Positions 12,116 through 24,059 of a stretch of DNA of 64,000 bases are shown here, one piece after another (the first letter of the stretch is position 1; the number at the start of each line of letters is the position of its first letter). The position numbers and the translations under genes were made by a program. The stretch spans positions 76,116-140,115 of the forward strand of contig JXTC01000296.1 in assembly GCA_002914845.1 (NCBI GenBank). The letters run 5' to 3'. The notes beneath the pieces were generated by a model, which had not been told where the DNA came from, made no database searches, and worked only from the letters and a program-made list of their open reading frames with translations. Origin of the DNA: Trema orientale (lineage: Eukaryota > Streptophyta > Magnoliopsida > Rosales > Cannabaceae).

Positions 12116-13058
12116 ATATTTTGGGCGCTGGCCCGCCACAACCTATTCACTAATACTCATCAGGTAATAAAAATACACTACATATTGAAAATCATGCCTC
12201 ATGTATGTCAGAATAACAGATCTAGATATTTATGCTTCAGGCATAATAGAATAGCAGATACAAATTTTTCATATAATTCAAGAATCACACAGGTTTATAG
12301 AAACAAATAATTCTTACATTGCAGGTAAAATGTTGCTTACTTCAATTCTGAGATTTTCAAATTGTTATTTTTGAAACGCTCTTTGCTCAAGGTACAATTG
12401 ATGTGTTCCTTTCCACCTCAAAGTATTTGATTTGACCTTTTCCTCAAGAGATTTAACTAGGATCAAGCTTAGCTATTAAATGGTATGGATAATGGAGAAT
12501 AGAAACTAAGAAAGTGATAGATGAGCTACGGTGGAGAGGAGAAATTCTAAAGATAGTACTGACTAAATATAGGTGAGGTCTCGAAACTTGCCGACTTAAT
12601 TAAGTCGGCAGTTAATAATAATTTTTTTTTAAGCACAAAAAAATATAAAAATTTAATCCGCTCAAAAACCAAGTTAAATATATACATATATATATTTATA
12701 TTTATAGGTAATTAAATCAAATGGTATTAAATTAAGGTAACAATAACACAAAAGCCTTAAAATTATGTATCACATTAAAATCAATAAACTTAAATGATGA
12801 TCTTTAAGTTAAATAAAATACGAAATAATAATGCTAAAACACGACAGGTTGTACCAATGAGCCTTTATCGAGCATTTCACTACAAAATTACTTAATAAAT
12901 AAGGTTTATAAAATAACCAATACAGTAAAATAAATACTCAAAACTATTTGTACTTAATTGCATCTATATATGAAAAAGAAATATTATGCAATCATGTTAT
13001 TATTGGTTCTTTTATTATGTGAGGAAATGGATATCATTTGTGAATTCAGGATATCACA

Positions 13059-13660
13059 ATATTAATCATCATCGCTATCAATATAATCTTCATGTTCATC
13101 TTGATTAGTTTCATCATCATTGTCCACCTCCAATTCTTTTTCTTCTTCTTCTTCTTCTGCATAATTATGAATTGTGTCATCATGATCAAGTTCCTTATCA
13201 TCAGTAAAATCATCTTCCTCAACATGATTGATGTCATTATCAAAATTTTGAACATATTCACTTTGACTCCTACGAATATAACTGATAAACTCCAGCTCGC
13301 CAAGTTCAACGATTAGGCCAAAGTTTGAGGAGTCATAAGCTTGTAGAACAAATGGCTCAATATTATTACCTTAAATATCCCATCCACTTCGATGACTTAA
13401 GTCTTCTATAATTCTTCAAATGGGATCACTCAACAAATCATCAATATAAAAAACTTGCTTAGCTTGAAAAGTAACTATGTATGGTTCATCTTTATACCAC
13501 TCAAAGTTGATAACTATACTTGTTATATTTTTTTCTCTTTTTATTTTCTTCTTGCTAGGATTGGTATCAAATTATTTGCACTTGAATAAGACAATATAAT
13601 AGGTATCCATATAGTTGAACTCTTGAATTTCTTCTAAATAACCGTAGAATATAATTTCAT
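13059..13660 (-). pseudogene. CACTA TNP2-type transposase, C-terminal domain
   Basis: The minus strand shows YLEEIQEF..YYIVLFKCK, then after an interruption IVINFEWYKDEPYIVTFQ plus AKQVFYIDD (13430-13510). This is the pattern of the DUF4216 domain found at the C-terminus of plant CACTA TNP2 transposases. It continues into a very acidic tail rich in D and E, ending in IDSDDD and a stop at about 13059-13061. Stops interrupt the domain (after FKC and before IIEDLS). The N-terminal catalytic part is lost. The acidic tail is what produces the runs of GAA/GAT codons and the mirrored poly-lysine frame on other readings. Confidence 0.7.
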
Positions 13661-13689
13661 CAGTCCCAGCGACGTAATTTCAACAGAAT

Positions 13690-14290
13690 ATGGGCAATTT
13701 GGGTATTTTGTGAACTAAAGAGATATTTTAGGATATGATTAATAGCCTCGGGATATTTTCAGAATTTATTTACTTGTATGAGTATTTTTAGCAATTTACT
13801 CATTGGATGGGTATTTCAGGTGTTTTATTCATAATCCGGTTACTTTAGTGACTACAAGGGTATTTTGGGTATTTTAATATTTTAGGGGTATTTTGTGAAC
13901 TAAATGGATATTTTAGGATATGATTATTAACTTAGGGGTATTTTTTGATATTTATTTACTTGCAAGGTATGTTTAGTTATTTAATCATTGTATGGGTATT
14001 TCTGGTATTTTATTCGTAATATGGTTAATTTAGTGACTATAATGACATTTTGGGTATGTTAATATTTTAGGAGTATTTTGGGTATTTTGTGAACTAAAGA
14101 GGCATTTTAGGGTATGATTATTAGCCTAAGGGTATTTTTGATATTTATTTACTTACGGGAGTACTTTTGTAATTTACTCATTGTATGAGTATTTCGTGTA
14201 TTTTATTCATCATACGGTTACTTTAGTGACTACAAGTGTATTTTGATATTTTAGGGGTATTTTGAGTATTTTGTATCTAAATAAAAAAAA
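13690..14290. repeat. tandem repeat, about 190-bp unit, three copies
   Basis: Each unit begins near gtgaactaaa (13710, 13895, 14089, giving periods of about 185 and 194 bp). It contains many ggtattttgggtatttt blocks plus a conserved ttactttagtgactac segment. It lies between the transposase end and the subterminal region of the CACTA element. A related but more decayed array is at 57230-58210 in the other CACTA element. Confidence 0.75.
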
Positions 14291-15410
14291 TAACATATCC
14301 TAACTACAAATCCAAAATCATCTAACAAATCCAAAAAGGTTTTATAAATCATTAATGTCACAAAAAACAAACCATCTCTCACAAATCCAAAATTTCAACA
14401 TATTTCCAAAATTTGAACTACCAAGCCACATTTTAATTATATTACATAATCATATTTTAATTTCCAAAATTTTCACACATTTTACATAATCTCATTTTAA
14501 TGACTTGACAAACTATAAACATAAAAAATATAAAACAAATTAATTATTTTATGAAAATTATATTTATAAAACAGTTATATATAATAATAACAATATTATA
14601 TATATATATATAAATACCGTGGTGGAAGAGAGGAGGCGAAGGAGGTGGCGGCGGGGATCGGAGGCGGTGACAGGTGACACTGGGGGACGGAGATAGCGGC
14701 AGGTCGACAGCCAGACTACAAAATAAGTGTGAGAGAGAGAGACGGACGGAGATGGCAGCGGGTCGACGGCCGGACTACAAAATGAGTATGTGAGAGAGAG
14801 AGAGAGAGAGAGAGAGAACTAAAAAAAAAAGAAGAATGAGGAAGAAAAAGAGAATCGGGTTCTTATTTTACAGGACTTATAGCTATAAAAATTAGGTGTT
14901 CGTCGGTATAGACCACAACGACGGCATTTTAATTTCAATTTTTTCTGGGTCAAATTTGGGCGGACACTATTTTTGGGGTTTGTCTATAACGACGATGATA
15001 TGTCGTCGCTAATAAAGATTAAATTATTTTATATAATAATTAATTTATGTTTTAAATAAAAATTTCTAAAAAAAGCCTATAACGGCAATAAATGTCGTCA
15101 CTATAGGGTCTGATATTTCACGTTTCTCCAAAAGACGTCAATTTTCCTGTTTGTGAGCTACTATAAATGGGCATGTTTTTTTCATATACCCTATAGCGAC
15201 AACAGGATGCAGGCGTAGTGATCAATTTTTATATAACGATGACAATTGTTGTCGTTATAGCTATTTTAGTCAACATTTAATAGTTGACCTTTAATACCGA
15301 TGATAAAATATCGTCGCTCTAGACATTGTCATTATAACCTCTTTTCCTATAATGGTATTTCATTAAAACACACGTGATGTTTACTGTATCTAGAATTAAT
15401 TAAATCAAAC

Positions 15411-15510
15411 AAATTAGTCATCCTACTTCGATAATTCATAATTAGGATTCAATCGGTTTAAATTAGTCATCCTACTTCGATAATTCATAATTAGGATTCA
15501 ATCGATCTTA
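15411..15510. repeat. 49-bp direct tandem duplication upstream of protease gene 1
   Basis: The block starting aaattagtcatcctacttcg at 15411 is repeated at 15460 with almost no change. It lies between the CACTA right end and the promoter of the cysteine protease gene, about 430-530 bp before its start codon. Near-identity suggests a recent duplication. Confidence 0.9.
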
Positions 15511-15832
15511 AATTATTGTTGTTAATTTTATTTTTTTAACAATACCTGTAACATTAAAATTAACATTAAAATTCACTACTGGCTCATGAGTTTCTTTTGT
15601 TCTCCACGCGGATTACAAGTGTAGGAGGTGATTATGTAACTGGAGCTTACAATGAGAAGAAACAGTCTTTCAACCGATTTACAAGGTAGTGAGATTGTAC
15701 CAGCCATAAGAACAACTCACGTTATTCAACTCCAATTTTCGCCACAAGTTTTGATCTCATTTCCTATTTTTGTTTCACTCCCGCCAACTTCTAAAAACGT
15801 GCCTCACCCCACATCCTTGTCAAAACAATTTC

Positions 15833-15840
15833 TTATATAT
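15833..15840 (+). promoter_or_regulatory. TATA box of cysteine protease gene 1
   Basis: The sequence ttatatat lies 97 bp upstream of the ATG at 15937, in a pyrimidine-rich context. That distance would give a 5' leader of about 65-70 bases. Gene 2 has the same spacing between TATA and ATG. Confidence 0.5.
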
Positions 15841-15936
15841 TCCCTAAATTTCACTAGCATCAATATCATCAAATTTAGCTAGTATCATTAATACATCACA
15901 GCCAAAAGTCTTGTCAACAAATTAAATACATAAACA

Positions 15937-17461
15937 ATGGCCTTGACACTTGAATTAGGAACAAGTACTACAATATTTGTGGCATTTTTCGTTCTGGGGA
16001 TTTGGTGTCCTGATCAATCCGAGTGCCGGCGACTGGCGCAATACGAAGCTTCTCTCCTAGAAGAACATGAACAGTGGATGACTGTTCATGGACGTACCTA
16101 TAAAGATGAGGCTGAGAAGGAAAAGCGCCTCAATATATTCGCGGAGAATAAGGCCTATGTAGATAACTTTAACAGCCAAGGGAATCGTACTTTCAAGTTG
16201 AAAACCAATCCTTACGCAGATTTGACGAATGACGAATTCCGCAGTGCTCATACTGGAGGAGTGTTCAAGAAGTCCAACCGCTCAAGTTCATCTGGATTTG
16301 AATCTTCCTTCATGTACGAAACTCTAAGTGGTGTTCCTTCTAGCATTGACTGGAGGAAAAAAGGAGCAGTCACCCCTGTAAAAGAGCAAGCCAAATGTGG
16401 TATGTTACATTTGCAAAAGCTATTTATAATTACAGAAACTACGTTATTTGTCTGTCTTAACATGCATGATCTCAAATTACAAGTGTTGGTCATCATCCAA
16501 TCCAAGTGATGTGGCAGAATTGACCTTTTTCAAATTGATTTTGAAATATAATACAATCATATATAACAAATTTTAGTATCTTTTGATCTTGTAGTAGAAT
16601 TTTAATAAGAACTTAAATGTGTCATATTAATTGTCGATGGCCCGATACAATAAATGTTAGTCTTAGGAAATTTTTGAATTGATACAATTGCATTTATGTA
16701 CGTCCAAACGAATGGGCTTAATTATATTGGCTAGTCCGCCAAATTTTATGTGTCACATGTTACAATCATGATAAGTGTGTGACCAGTACTATTATATTAG
16801 TAATATTCCTGAAATGAATTAAATTCTTACATAATGTTTCAAAATGCACAATTGTACGTTGGTAGGATCTTGCTGGGCATTTTCTGCAGTGGCAGCCGTG
16901 GAGAGCCTAACGAAGATCAAAACCGGGAATCTGTACTCACTCTCGGTGCAACAGCTAGTGGACTGCGTCACGCAAAGCTCAAACACTCGCGGCTGCGATG
17001 GCGGTAACCAGAACGACGCTTTTGACTACCTAATCCAAAACGGAGGCATAACAACCGAATCCAACTACCCCTATAAGGCCAAGCAAGGAAATTGCAACGC
17101 GGACAGGGCATCGCAAATCGCGGCCCAGATCAGTGGCTACGAATATGTTCCTGAGAACGATGAGGATGCCTTGCTTAAAGCCGTATCCAAACAGCCCGTC
17201 ACGGCATTCGTCAATTCTTCCGGGAAGGAGTTTCAACTCTACTCCAGTGGAGTCTTTTCCGGAAATTGTGGTACAACGTTGGACCATGTGGTTGTGATCG
17301 TCGGTTATGGGACAGCCCAAGACGGGTCCAAGTATTGGTTGGTTAAGAATTCATGGGGCACCGATTGGGGTGAGAATGGTTACATAAGAATTCAGAGAAA
17401 TCCTGGTTTTCCAGAAGGTCGATGTGGTATTGCCATGTCTGCTTCCTATCCAACGGCTTAA
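15937..17461 (+). CDS. papain-like cysteine protease, SAG39/SAG12 type (gene 1)
   Basis: Two exons, 15937-16399 and 16866-17461, joined by a GT-AG intron (gtatgt...ggtag), give 352 residues, a normal length for this C1A family. The order is: signal peptide (about 1-29, hydrophobic [10 protein letters not shown]), an I29 inhibitor prodomain with an ERFNIN-like helix ([20 protein letters not shown]) and [13 protein letters not shown], then the mature enzyme from about VPSSIDWR. Active-site residues are present: oxyanion Gln151, catalytic Cys157 (CGSCWAF, split by the intron one codon earlier), His295 (TLDHVV) and Asn316 (KNSWG). There is no KDEL signal or granulin domain, so vacuolar or secreted proteolysis during senescence or programmed cell death is the family role. 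Odd points: EQAKCGSCW where DQGQCGCCW is common, and HVVVIVGYG after the active His. The frame is intact and likely functional. Confidence 0.92.
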
Positions 17462-19261
17462 GTCCAGTTCAATTATCGGTCTTAGTAATAATTCTCTTTT
17501 TAGTTGATAATTTATAATAATGGTCGCAAAAAGGAGAGAGGTGTTTTGTATTCTATGCAAAATTATTAAATTTTTCCGTTAGAGTTCACGCTGTTCCACC
17601 CAAATTTTCATTTTATTTTGGTGATAAATAATTAGTAACTAGTGTTTATGATAATCTCGTGTTGATTAGAAGATAGTATAAGACAGTGGAAGAGTGGGAC
17701 AAGATGATAAAGACATACATATATACTAGTTTGGGTACGTATCACCCGTTGTTTCATCTTATTAAATAACAAAAACGAAAAAAAAAGCTTCAGAATTAGC
17801 ATGTTAAAAATAAGCAAGGTGAATTGGACTGTTTAATTTTATATATTTACATTCAGTTAAGTTAGTTAATTATTCATTTATGTTTGTCGAGACACAGGAG
17901 TAATGCATTCCTTTTCTTATATTTTTGAAGGACAACAATGAATGCAAGATGTAAGTCTATTGTTTTTTTCTTTATTTCTTTTTTCTATTGTCTATTTAAA
18001 AACTATTATTTATCATCTTTTATACTTTTTACTTTCGAAAAATTTAGAGAGGTTATCTTCTACTAAATACTAAATAATTCACAAAAATTTTCATATGATA
18101 AACTAGGAACAATAATTATAATAATATATTAAAAATATAGATGATATAGTTTTTAAAAAATATAATACTTTGATATATTAAAAATATAGATGATAATATC
18201 ATCCATAACTACTTTAAAAGCAACTCAAATTGTATAGTAAGTTGCGTATAAATTCAGAAGAAAAAAAATCCTTATAAATTTCATAAATAACATATTATAT
18301 AACGATTGTAAAGAATAAGAAAGATTAGCTGTAACATCAATCTTAAGTATAATTCATTTTTGGGTTAGTTTTATTGTCTAAATGAAATAGAAAATATTTT
18401 GGATGTGATTTTCATAATGCTAATAGCGGCGGTACCAACAAAAATTAAAAAGTATTTATTCCATATAATGTTTAACATACGTTATAAAATACTCATTAGT
18501 AAAAATGATCTAGTTTGTATAGTTTTGGAATCAAACTGTGCTAATTGATTATTTGGAGAAGAAAAATTGTGTTAACATAAAATCTAGTTGTCTAGTAATC
18601 ATATAAGATCTCTAAATAGATTATGCATTTCACATTTCGCTATTTAGAATTCAATTTTTCTTAAATATTAGAATTGTTAGTTATTTGACGAATTTGTTAA
18701 GAATTTGATGTACAAATCACAATCTTACATTTTCATGTAGAAATTGAGTTTTAACTCTTTGTTGTTAAGAATAATAGCTTAGTTTTATTTTTGACATCAA
18801 AATTTTCTTTAGTATATTTTTCACAACAACATTAAGTAAACCCAAAGGCCCAAGAGGTGCCATTCCCAAATTACACCAATTACTTAAAGAAAGAGTCCCT
18901 ATCCTGCCTCATGTATAAGCAGAACTAAAACAGAAACTAAAACGAAAAGCAATACATTAAAATGAAAAAAATGACAAAAAAATAAGAAAAGGTCGAAGAG
19001 CTGCTAGAAAGTCGGCAAAAGAAAATCGTGTTGTATTTTTTTTTTTTTTAACATTTTCGATGGACTGGGCATGTGTTTATTGTAAAAGGAATAGGGACAA
19101 AGTGTAAGCAATTAATTTTACAAAAAGAAAGAATTGAGTATTAAATTCCAATTTAGTCCTTAGTCCAGTTAGATTCAAAGAAAGGGAAAATCAAAGGGAA
19201 GGATAGAAAAGACAACGTAAATGTTTGAAGTACAGGTGCTTATCCATGCTTATTATATATA
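17462..19261. other. intergenic DNA downstream of protease gene 1
   Basis: AT-rich with no gene recognised. The first 60 bases after the stop are probably 3' UTR with AATAAT-like poly(A) signals. A short direct repeat of about 49 bp (atatattaaaaatatagatg) lies at 18124-18200. Nothing else can be supported. Confidence 0.6.
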
Positions 19262-19528
19262 CTAGTTTGGTGTTGTGCCTTTGGCACGTTTGCAGCGTGT
19301 CTTCAATGCTTTCTTTTGTTAAATAAGAGATTTTAGAAGTTTAGTTCAAAAGAAATAAAGTATATAAAGACGTAGAAGTCCATAAATGAAGAAAAAAGTA
19401 CATAAAGACATAAACCTATAACACAAGTTGTGTAGAAGTTTACAAACAAAAAATGCAGCTAAACCTATTCAAAATTAGGATAAAGTTGTAAGGTGTTAAG
19501 CTTTGGTTACTTTCACAAAAAAGATAGC

Positions 19529-20010
19529 TTATCGATTTTCATATTTCGGTGCTTTGGTGAGAGGAATATCATTTTCATACTTAGTTACTGCAGGAGTGAG
19601 CTTATTTTGAGGATTAATTTCGGAGTTGGTTGTTGCAAGAGTGCTTGAAGTACTAATAGGTGCCATGGATGCTTCGATTGAAGAGTGAACAGCAAGTTTC
19701 GTTTTTGTTGCTCCTTGATATTGGTAGTTTGAGGTCCTTGCATTAATCACGTACTCTTTATCACTTGAGAGTGTTGCTAAGTGTTTGTATGTTATTGATT
19801 TCTTCCTATTGAGAATGAAAAATATCAGTAAGATTTGTGGTATTAAGGAAAAAAGAAAAGAAAAATAAAATTAATTTGGTTGTATATTTGGGTTCAAACC
19901 TCATTTGTGTTTTCCATAAGTACTTTAGCCAAGCACTTGAGGACTTTTTCTGCAATGTCCCCAATTAAAGTTGTTGACAATGATTCGGAATTGTCAGTTT
20001 GTTGTACTTA
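19529..20010 (-). pseudogene. replication protein A1-like remnant (Helitron-encoded)
   Basis: Two exon-like blocks lie on the minus strand. The upstream one (about 19910-20010) reads SESLSTTLIGDIAEKVLKC followed by LMENTNE. The downstream one (19529-19805) reads KKSITYKHLATLSSDKEYV then a YQYQGATKTK block, ending at a stop at 19529. The blocks are separated by a segment with GT and AG borders, although the reading phase across it does not fit exactly, which suggests decay. The sequence resembles the C-terminal OB-fold part of the RPA1-like proteins often carried by plant Helitrons. Its place beside the Helitron 3' end supports this. Earlier RPA exons were not found. Confidence 0.5.
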
Positions 20011-20083
20011 AATGCAACACCTTTGGAAAAAAGCTTTAATTAGCAAGAGATCAGTATGATATAAAAATTTTGATATAGCACTG

Positions 20084-20440
20084 AAATAACTCGAGTATCT
20101 AGATTACCAATGGTGTCTGTAACTGAGATGTGAAAATTCATATGGAATACATCAAGTCAAAATATATTTAACCAGTTGTGTCTATTCAAATAAACCAGAG
20201 AAGAAGATGTCATAATAAAATTTACATGCAATCTTACTCCTTTTGCTTATAAAATAAAATTCAAAAGAAACACATTCATGGACATCCTTTTTCAATTCAG
20301 GTCCTCTAAATCAAAACACCACACTTTTTTTTTGGGAATTCAAAGAAAATCCATGTATCTACAAGGAATTTCTTAATATTAGAAAATACCTTATGGCAAG
20401 AGATTTAAGAAAGAACCCTAGGAGAGAACAGGCCAAAAAT
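20084..20440. repeat. Helitron-internal duplicated segment, copy 1
   Basis: From agcactgaaataact to about 20440 this segment matches the sequence at 21382-21400 plus 41305-41660, which is one continuous segment once the Tat element is removed. The two copies keep the same order and orientation, with scattered substitutions, and lie about 1.3 kb apart in the pre-insertion Helitron. Copy 1 therefore shows what the empty target site of the retrotransposon looked like. Confidence 0.8.
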
Positions 20441-21400
20441 TCACATATTCATGTGCCGGCTACAAAACTGTACAAACTTATATTTTAATTAATCACAATT
20501 TCCTTAAACTACAAGTAAAAATTACAAGGAACTCGTCTTCACCAAATAGAAATAACTATAAAAGAATTTATTATTGGTGCTCTCCTTCTGCCAATTCTAC
20601 TAACTGCTAGGCTTCCAAAAGCCCTTCAAATCTGAAAAGAGTGTTCTTAATAATAATAATAATAATTCTCTATAATATCGTTATACGCTGCTAAACTATT
20701 GGGCAAGTATATAGAGCGAACAATTCTAATTAGAAAGTCATTTTCAGCCAAAGAAATCTCTTTCAGAATTGTATCGAACACTTTAGGTGCACTAAATCTC
20801 TATCCACCTTCGTCACTCAAGCTTTTGAAACTTATGCTATAAAAAATAATCATATTGAAATAATCATATTGAAGGGGATTAATTGAACTTGTTATTGATA
20901 GAGAAGGAAGACTAACGTTCAGTTTAACAATAAAAAAACATCAAGCATAACAACGCTCAAGAATCTAATGTAAATAATAGAAATTGGCAACTACTTTCAA
21001 GGCTAAGAAAAAAAATAACCATTAATTCCACAAGGATCATCTCATATTAGGGTCAGGATTACCTCTTATGGTATGGATGAAAGCCTGGAGCACCAGTACT
21101 GCACCTCCACTCACCATGGACGGCTCAAACACCAGGGAGGTAAAAAGAAAAAAGAAAAAAGAAACAAAATGTTTATGAATAACAAACTCAAGAAACTGAA
21201 ATTAATTCAAGTATAAGGATGTCACCGATCACCATAAACATCAATAATAGTAAACTGATCACCATTAAGAAAAATGGAAAAAGTGTTGCCAAATACCGCT
21301 AAAATAACTCAAAATTTGGACTGAACTTTGGATCAAGCAGAAACAACCAAATACAAATAAAATAAGGATAAGACCAATTCTAGCACTGAAATAACTTGAG

Positions 21401-21965
21401 TGTTGTGCGATCTTAAATCTATATCTTGATCAATGCTAAAGAAAGAAAGTCAATAACTGAGGTAAATACGTAAGGTCGCATGTGTGCTTTTTTGGTCAAG
21501 GACAGACCTTCCCCGAGTGAATCATATGCAACTAGCAGAAAAAGGAAACTAGATCAAGCTTCTTCTGAGTAGAGATCAAGCAATCCATTTAATAGTTATT
21601 ACCCAATTTTACATTATTATCGAAAATTATATTTTCTGATTATGTGTTTTTCCGTTTGCACAATTAGGAAATATAGAGTCGCCCTCAACTATATAAAGAG
21701 GGCTTAGTCTCATTATTTTTCATCCCACAATTACTTCACTATAGAGTCTTTGTAATTCTCTCTTCGCTCTCACCTTGAGACTTAGAAAAACACTAATAAT
21801 TCTCTAGAACATAGTGAAGAACAGTGGACATAGGCTCATCTTTTTTGGTACTGAACCACTATAAAATTCTTGTCTCCTTGTTTGCTTTGCTTTATTAACC
21901 CTTTTTATACGCAAGCCACATCTTGTAATTTTCTAAATTCATTGTTGGCAAAATCTTCGTCAACA
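21401..21965 (+). repeat. 5' LTR of the Tat element
   Basis: 565 bp, TG...CA ends (tgttg...aaca). It matches 40700-41304 along its length. It contains a promoter-like tract actatataaagagggc at about 21690-21705, followed by the usual pyrimidine-rich leader region. The internal region starts immediately after it with attagtgctagaagg. Confidence 0.88.
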
Positions 21966-22024
21966 ATTAGTGCTAGAAGGAGGGCTATTCCAGTAAAGTG
22001 TTCATCAATTTTGCTTCTTCAACA

Positions 22025-23820
22025 ATGGCAAATACTAGAAATATCACCAGAAATGCTGGAGTCAGCCAAAGTCAACCTCCAAGTGCTACTGCTGCACAGG
22101 TCGATCTCGCTCGGGATCAACCAGCCGTGACCGTATCTAGGGAGAACATCGTTCAAAGATAAGATCACATAGAGGATGCTCTAGAAAACCTTCAGCAAAT
22201 CACCAACCAAATCAATGATTCACTGAGGCGACCTGCTAAAGGACAAATGGTAACTCCACCATAACAAGAGCATCTAAGAGATCACCCTGCTCAATGAGCC
22301 GAAAGAGAAATTCACATCTGAGAGGTAGGAAATTGCGACCAGCCCAGAACCCAACAGGAGTGCCATACAGATCGAACTTCCAAGGGAAAAGGCAAGGCCG
22401 CGGACTTATTACAAGAGTCTGGTACCAAAAGTTCAAGCATAGATCATGATCGTGGACAACCCTCTAGGAGAACCCCCACCATCCATGGCAATCAAAATAA
22501 CGAACAGAATCGTCAATCGAGAGGTATCTTTGAGAGGATAAGCAGGGAACCAAGGCAAAACTCTACAGACCAGAGACAATACTTAGAATAACTATATCAA
22601 AAAGGTAGTCATGAGTGATCCACAACATATCATAATAACTGGACTCCATCGCATCGAATTATCTTAGTGAAATCTTCACAAAGGTCGCTCCAGACCCTGC
22701 CCGATCAACCTGTCTTACGTTATGAAAACAACGACCAAAGACTGCCCTACCACCAGCAAGAGATAATGTCCTTCCTCCTAACATTGATGTTCATAACTTG
22801 AGGATCACATTAGATACACTTGATGGATGGGATGCTGAGCTCACGGATGGATATCGTCAATCGCTATTCAATGAAGAAGTTCGAGTTGCTGTATTACCAG
22901 CTGGGTTCAAACTTCCCACCATAAATACCTTCGATGGGAAAACTAATCCGCAAGACTACATGGATCACTTTAACAATCTGATAGAACTCTACCGTATCGA
23001 TGATCTCACACGTTGCAGGTGTTTTGCTGTAACCCTCACAAGTGTAGCGAAGAAGTGGATCCGAGGACTTCATCCTAGTTCGATCTCATCCTGGCAACAA
23101 CTTCAGACCACATTCTTAAGATAATTCTAGGTTGCGAAGAACTTTACTGTTCCATTAATCAGTCTATCTGCTATTCGTCAAGGTTCAGAGGAAACTCTGC
23201 GATCATATCTCGACTATTTTACTTCGAAGTTGGCAAAAGTAAACAATCCACCGGAAGGATGAGTCCTGATTTTGATGATGGCTAAAATGCGACCAGAGAC
23301 TAAACTCTTAGAAAAATTGTTGGAGCAAGAATGTAGGACTCTCAAAGACTTCTACCGAAGAGTTAGTCGACATCTAAGGGTGGAATCTTCTCGAGAAAAT
23401 CTTCATAAATCCAAGAAGGAAGGAGGAAAGGATACAACCAATGATGCGACCACAACAACCAACGGTAACAATAACAAGAAGTCAAAAAAGAGGATGAATG
23501 AACAAACAACTGAAAAGCAGGCCGAGCCAAAGAAGCAAGAGATTCCAAGGGCTCTCTTGTGATTCAACAACTATGCCGAACTGAGTGCACCTATAGATCA
23601 TATCTATACGGTCACAAATCAGCAAGAGGAATATCGTCAACCGGAGCTGATCAAACGGGATAGAGTAAAACATAGTCCCTACAAGTTTTACCGATATCAC
23701 AATGATATTGGACACCACACCAACAACTGCTATGCCCTGAAAAATGAGATCGAGATGTTAATTAGAGAAAGGTGGTTGCGACAGTATATTTGGCAAAATG
23801 GTGAGATGAGAGAAGAAAAT
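22025..23820 (+). pseudogene. Tat-element gag remnant
   Basis: ATG at 22025 opens MANTRNITRNAGVSQ, but a stop follows at about 22159. The capsid domain is clear at 22798-23124: TINTFDGKTNPQDYMDHFNN, CFAVTLTSVAKKWIRGL, SISSWQQL. It continues through a lysine-rich stretch (23370-23560) to a zinc-knuckle-like block KFYRYHNDIGHHTNNC (about 23685-23735), where the first zinc-binding Cys is replaced by Tyr. Stops at about 23122, 23261 and 23560 break the frame. Confidence 0.75.
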
Positions 23821-24059
23821 TAACAGAGACCTCCAGAAGTTCAGCGAAAAGTACGAACTATCTTTAAAGGCCCACATGTTAGTGGAAATTCAAGGAGAGC
23901 ATAGGACAGAGATGCACGAGAAGCTCAACAGCAGCCATTGACTAATGTGATGCATCTCAAGCAGTATCCATAAAAACTTCAGTGGGTACCTGACATGGAC
24001 ATTACTTTCACAGAGCTTGATGCGAAGGAGGTCTATTATCCACATACTGATGCACTCGT

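Larger units (their letters stand above)
9545..13058 (-). mobile_element. Ty3/gypsy chromovirus, internal-deletion derivative
   Basis: Reading on the minus strand, the 5' LTR is 11411-13058 (starts tgtgatatcc, ends atgttaca). A primer-binding site tggtatcagagc, complementary to initiator methionine tRNA, lies at 11397-11408. Then come gag (10642-11253), and a short tail with a chromodomain end (about 10150-10260) next to a polypurine tract at about 10138-10150. The 3' LTR remnant is 9545-10137. All of protease, RT, RNase H and the integrase core are missing. The 3' LTR matches only about the first 590 bp of the 1648-bp 5' LTR, so the element is truncated at 9545. Confidence 0.85.
13059..15354 (-). 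mobile_element. right-hand half of a CACTA (En/Spm) element
   Basis: The right terminus cttttcctataatg (15341-15354) is a slightly mutated CACTA inverted repeat. It is preceded by subterminal repeats with cgacgatgatatgtcgtcgc-like motifs (14880-15350) and a GA-rich, GC-rich leader (14610-14830). Internally there is an array of about 190-bp GTATTTT-rich repeats (13690-14290) and the C-terminus of a TNP2-type transposase (13059-13640). The same order is seen in the complete element at 52978-59840. The left half is absent: the sequence abuts the gypsy 5' LTR at 13058. Confidence 0.8.

Noticed and set aside
13092..13316. Ile/Phe-rich plus frame and Lys/Met-rich minus frame
   Set aside because: Both are out-of-frame readings of the acidic GAA/GAT-rich transposase tail.
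13690..14290. CRISPR-like array
   Set aside because: The repeat units are about 190 bp, degenerate and without unique spacers; plant transposon tandem repeat.
16844..16865. Exon 2 of protease gene 1 beginning at the ATG at 16844
   Set aside because: That ATG lies in the intron; the ag acceptor at 16864-16865 joins exon 1 in frame to restore the Gly before the catalytic Cys.
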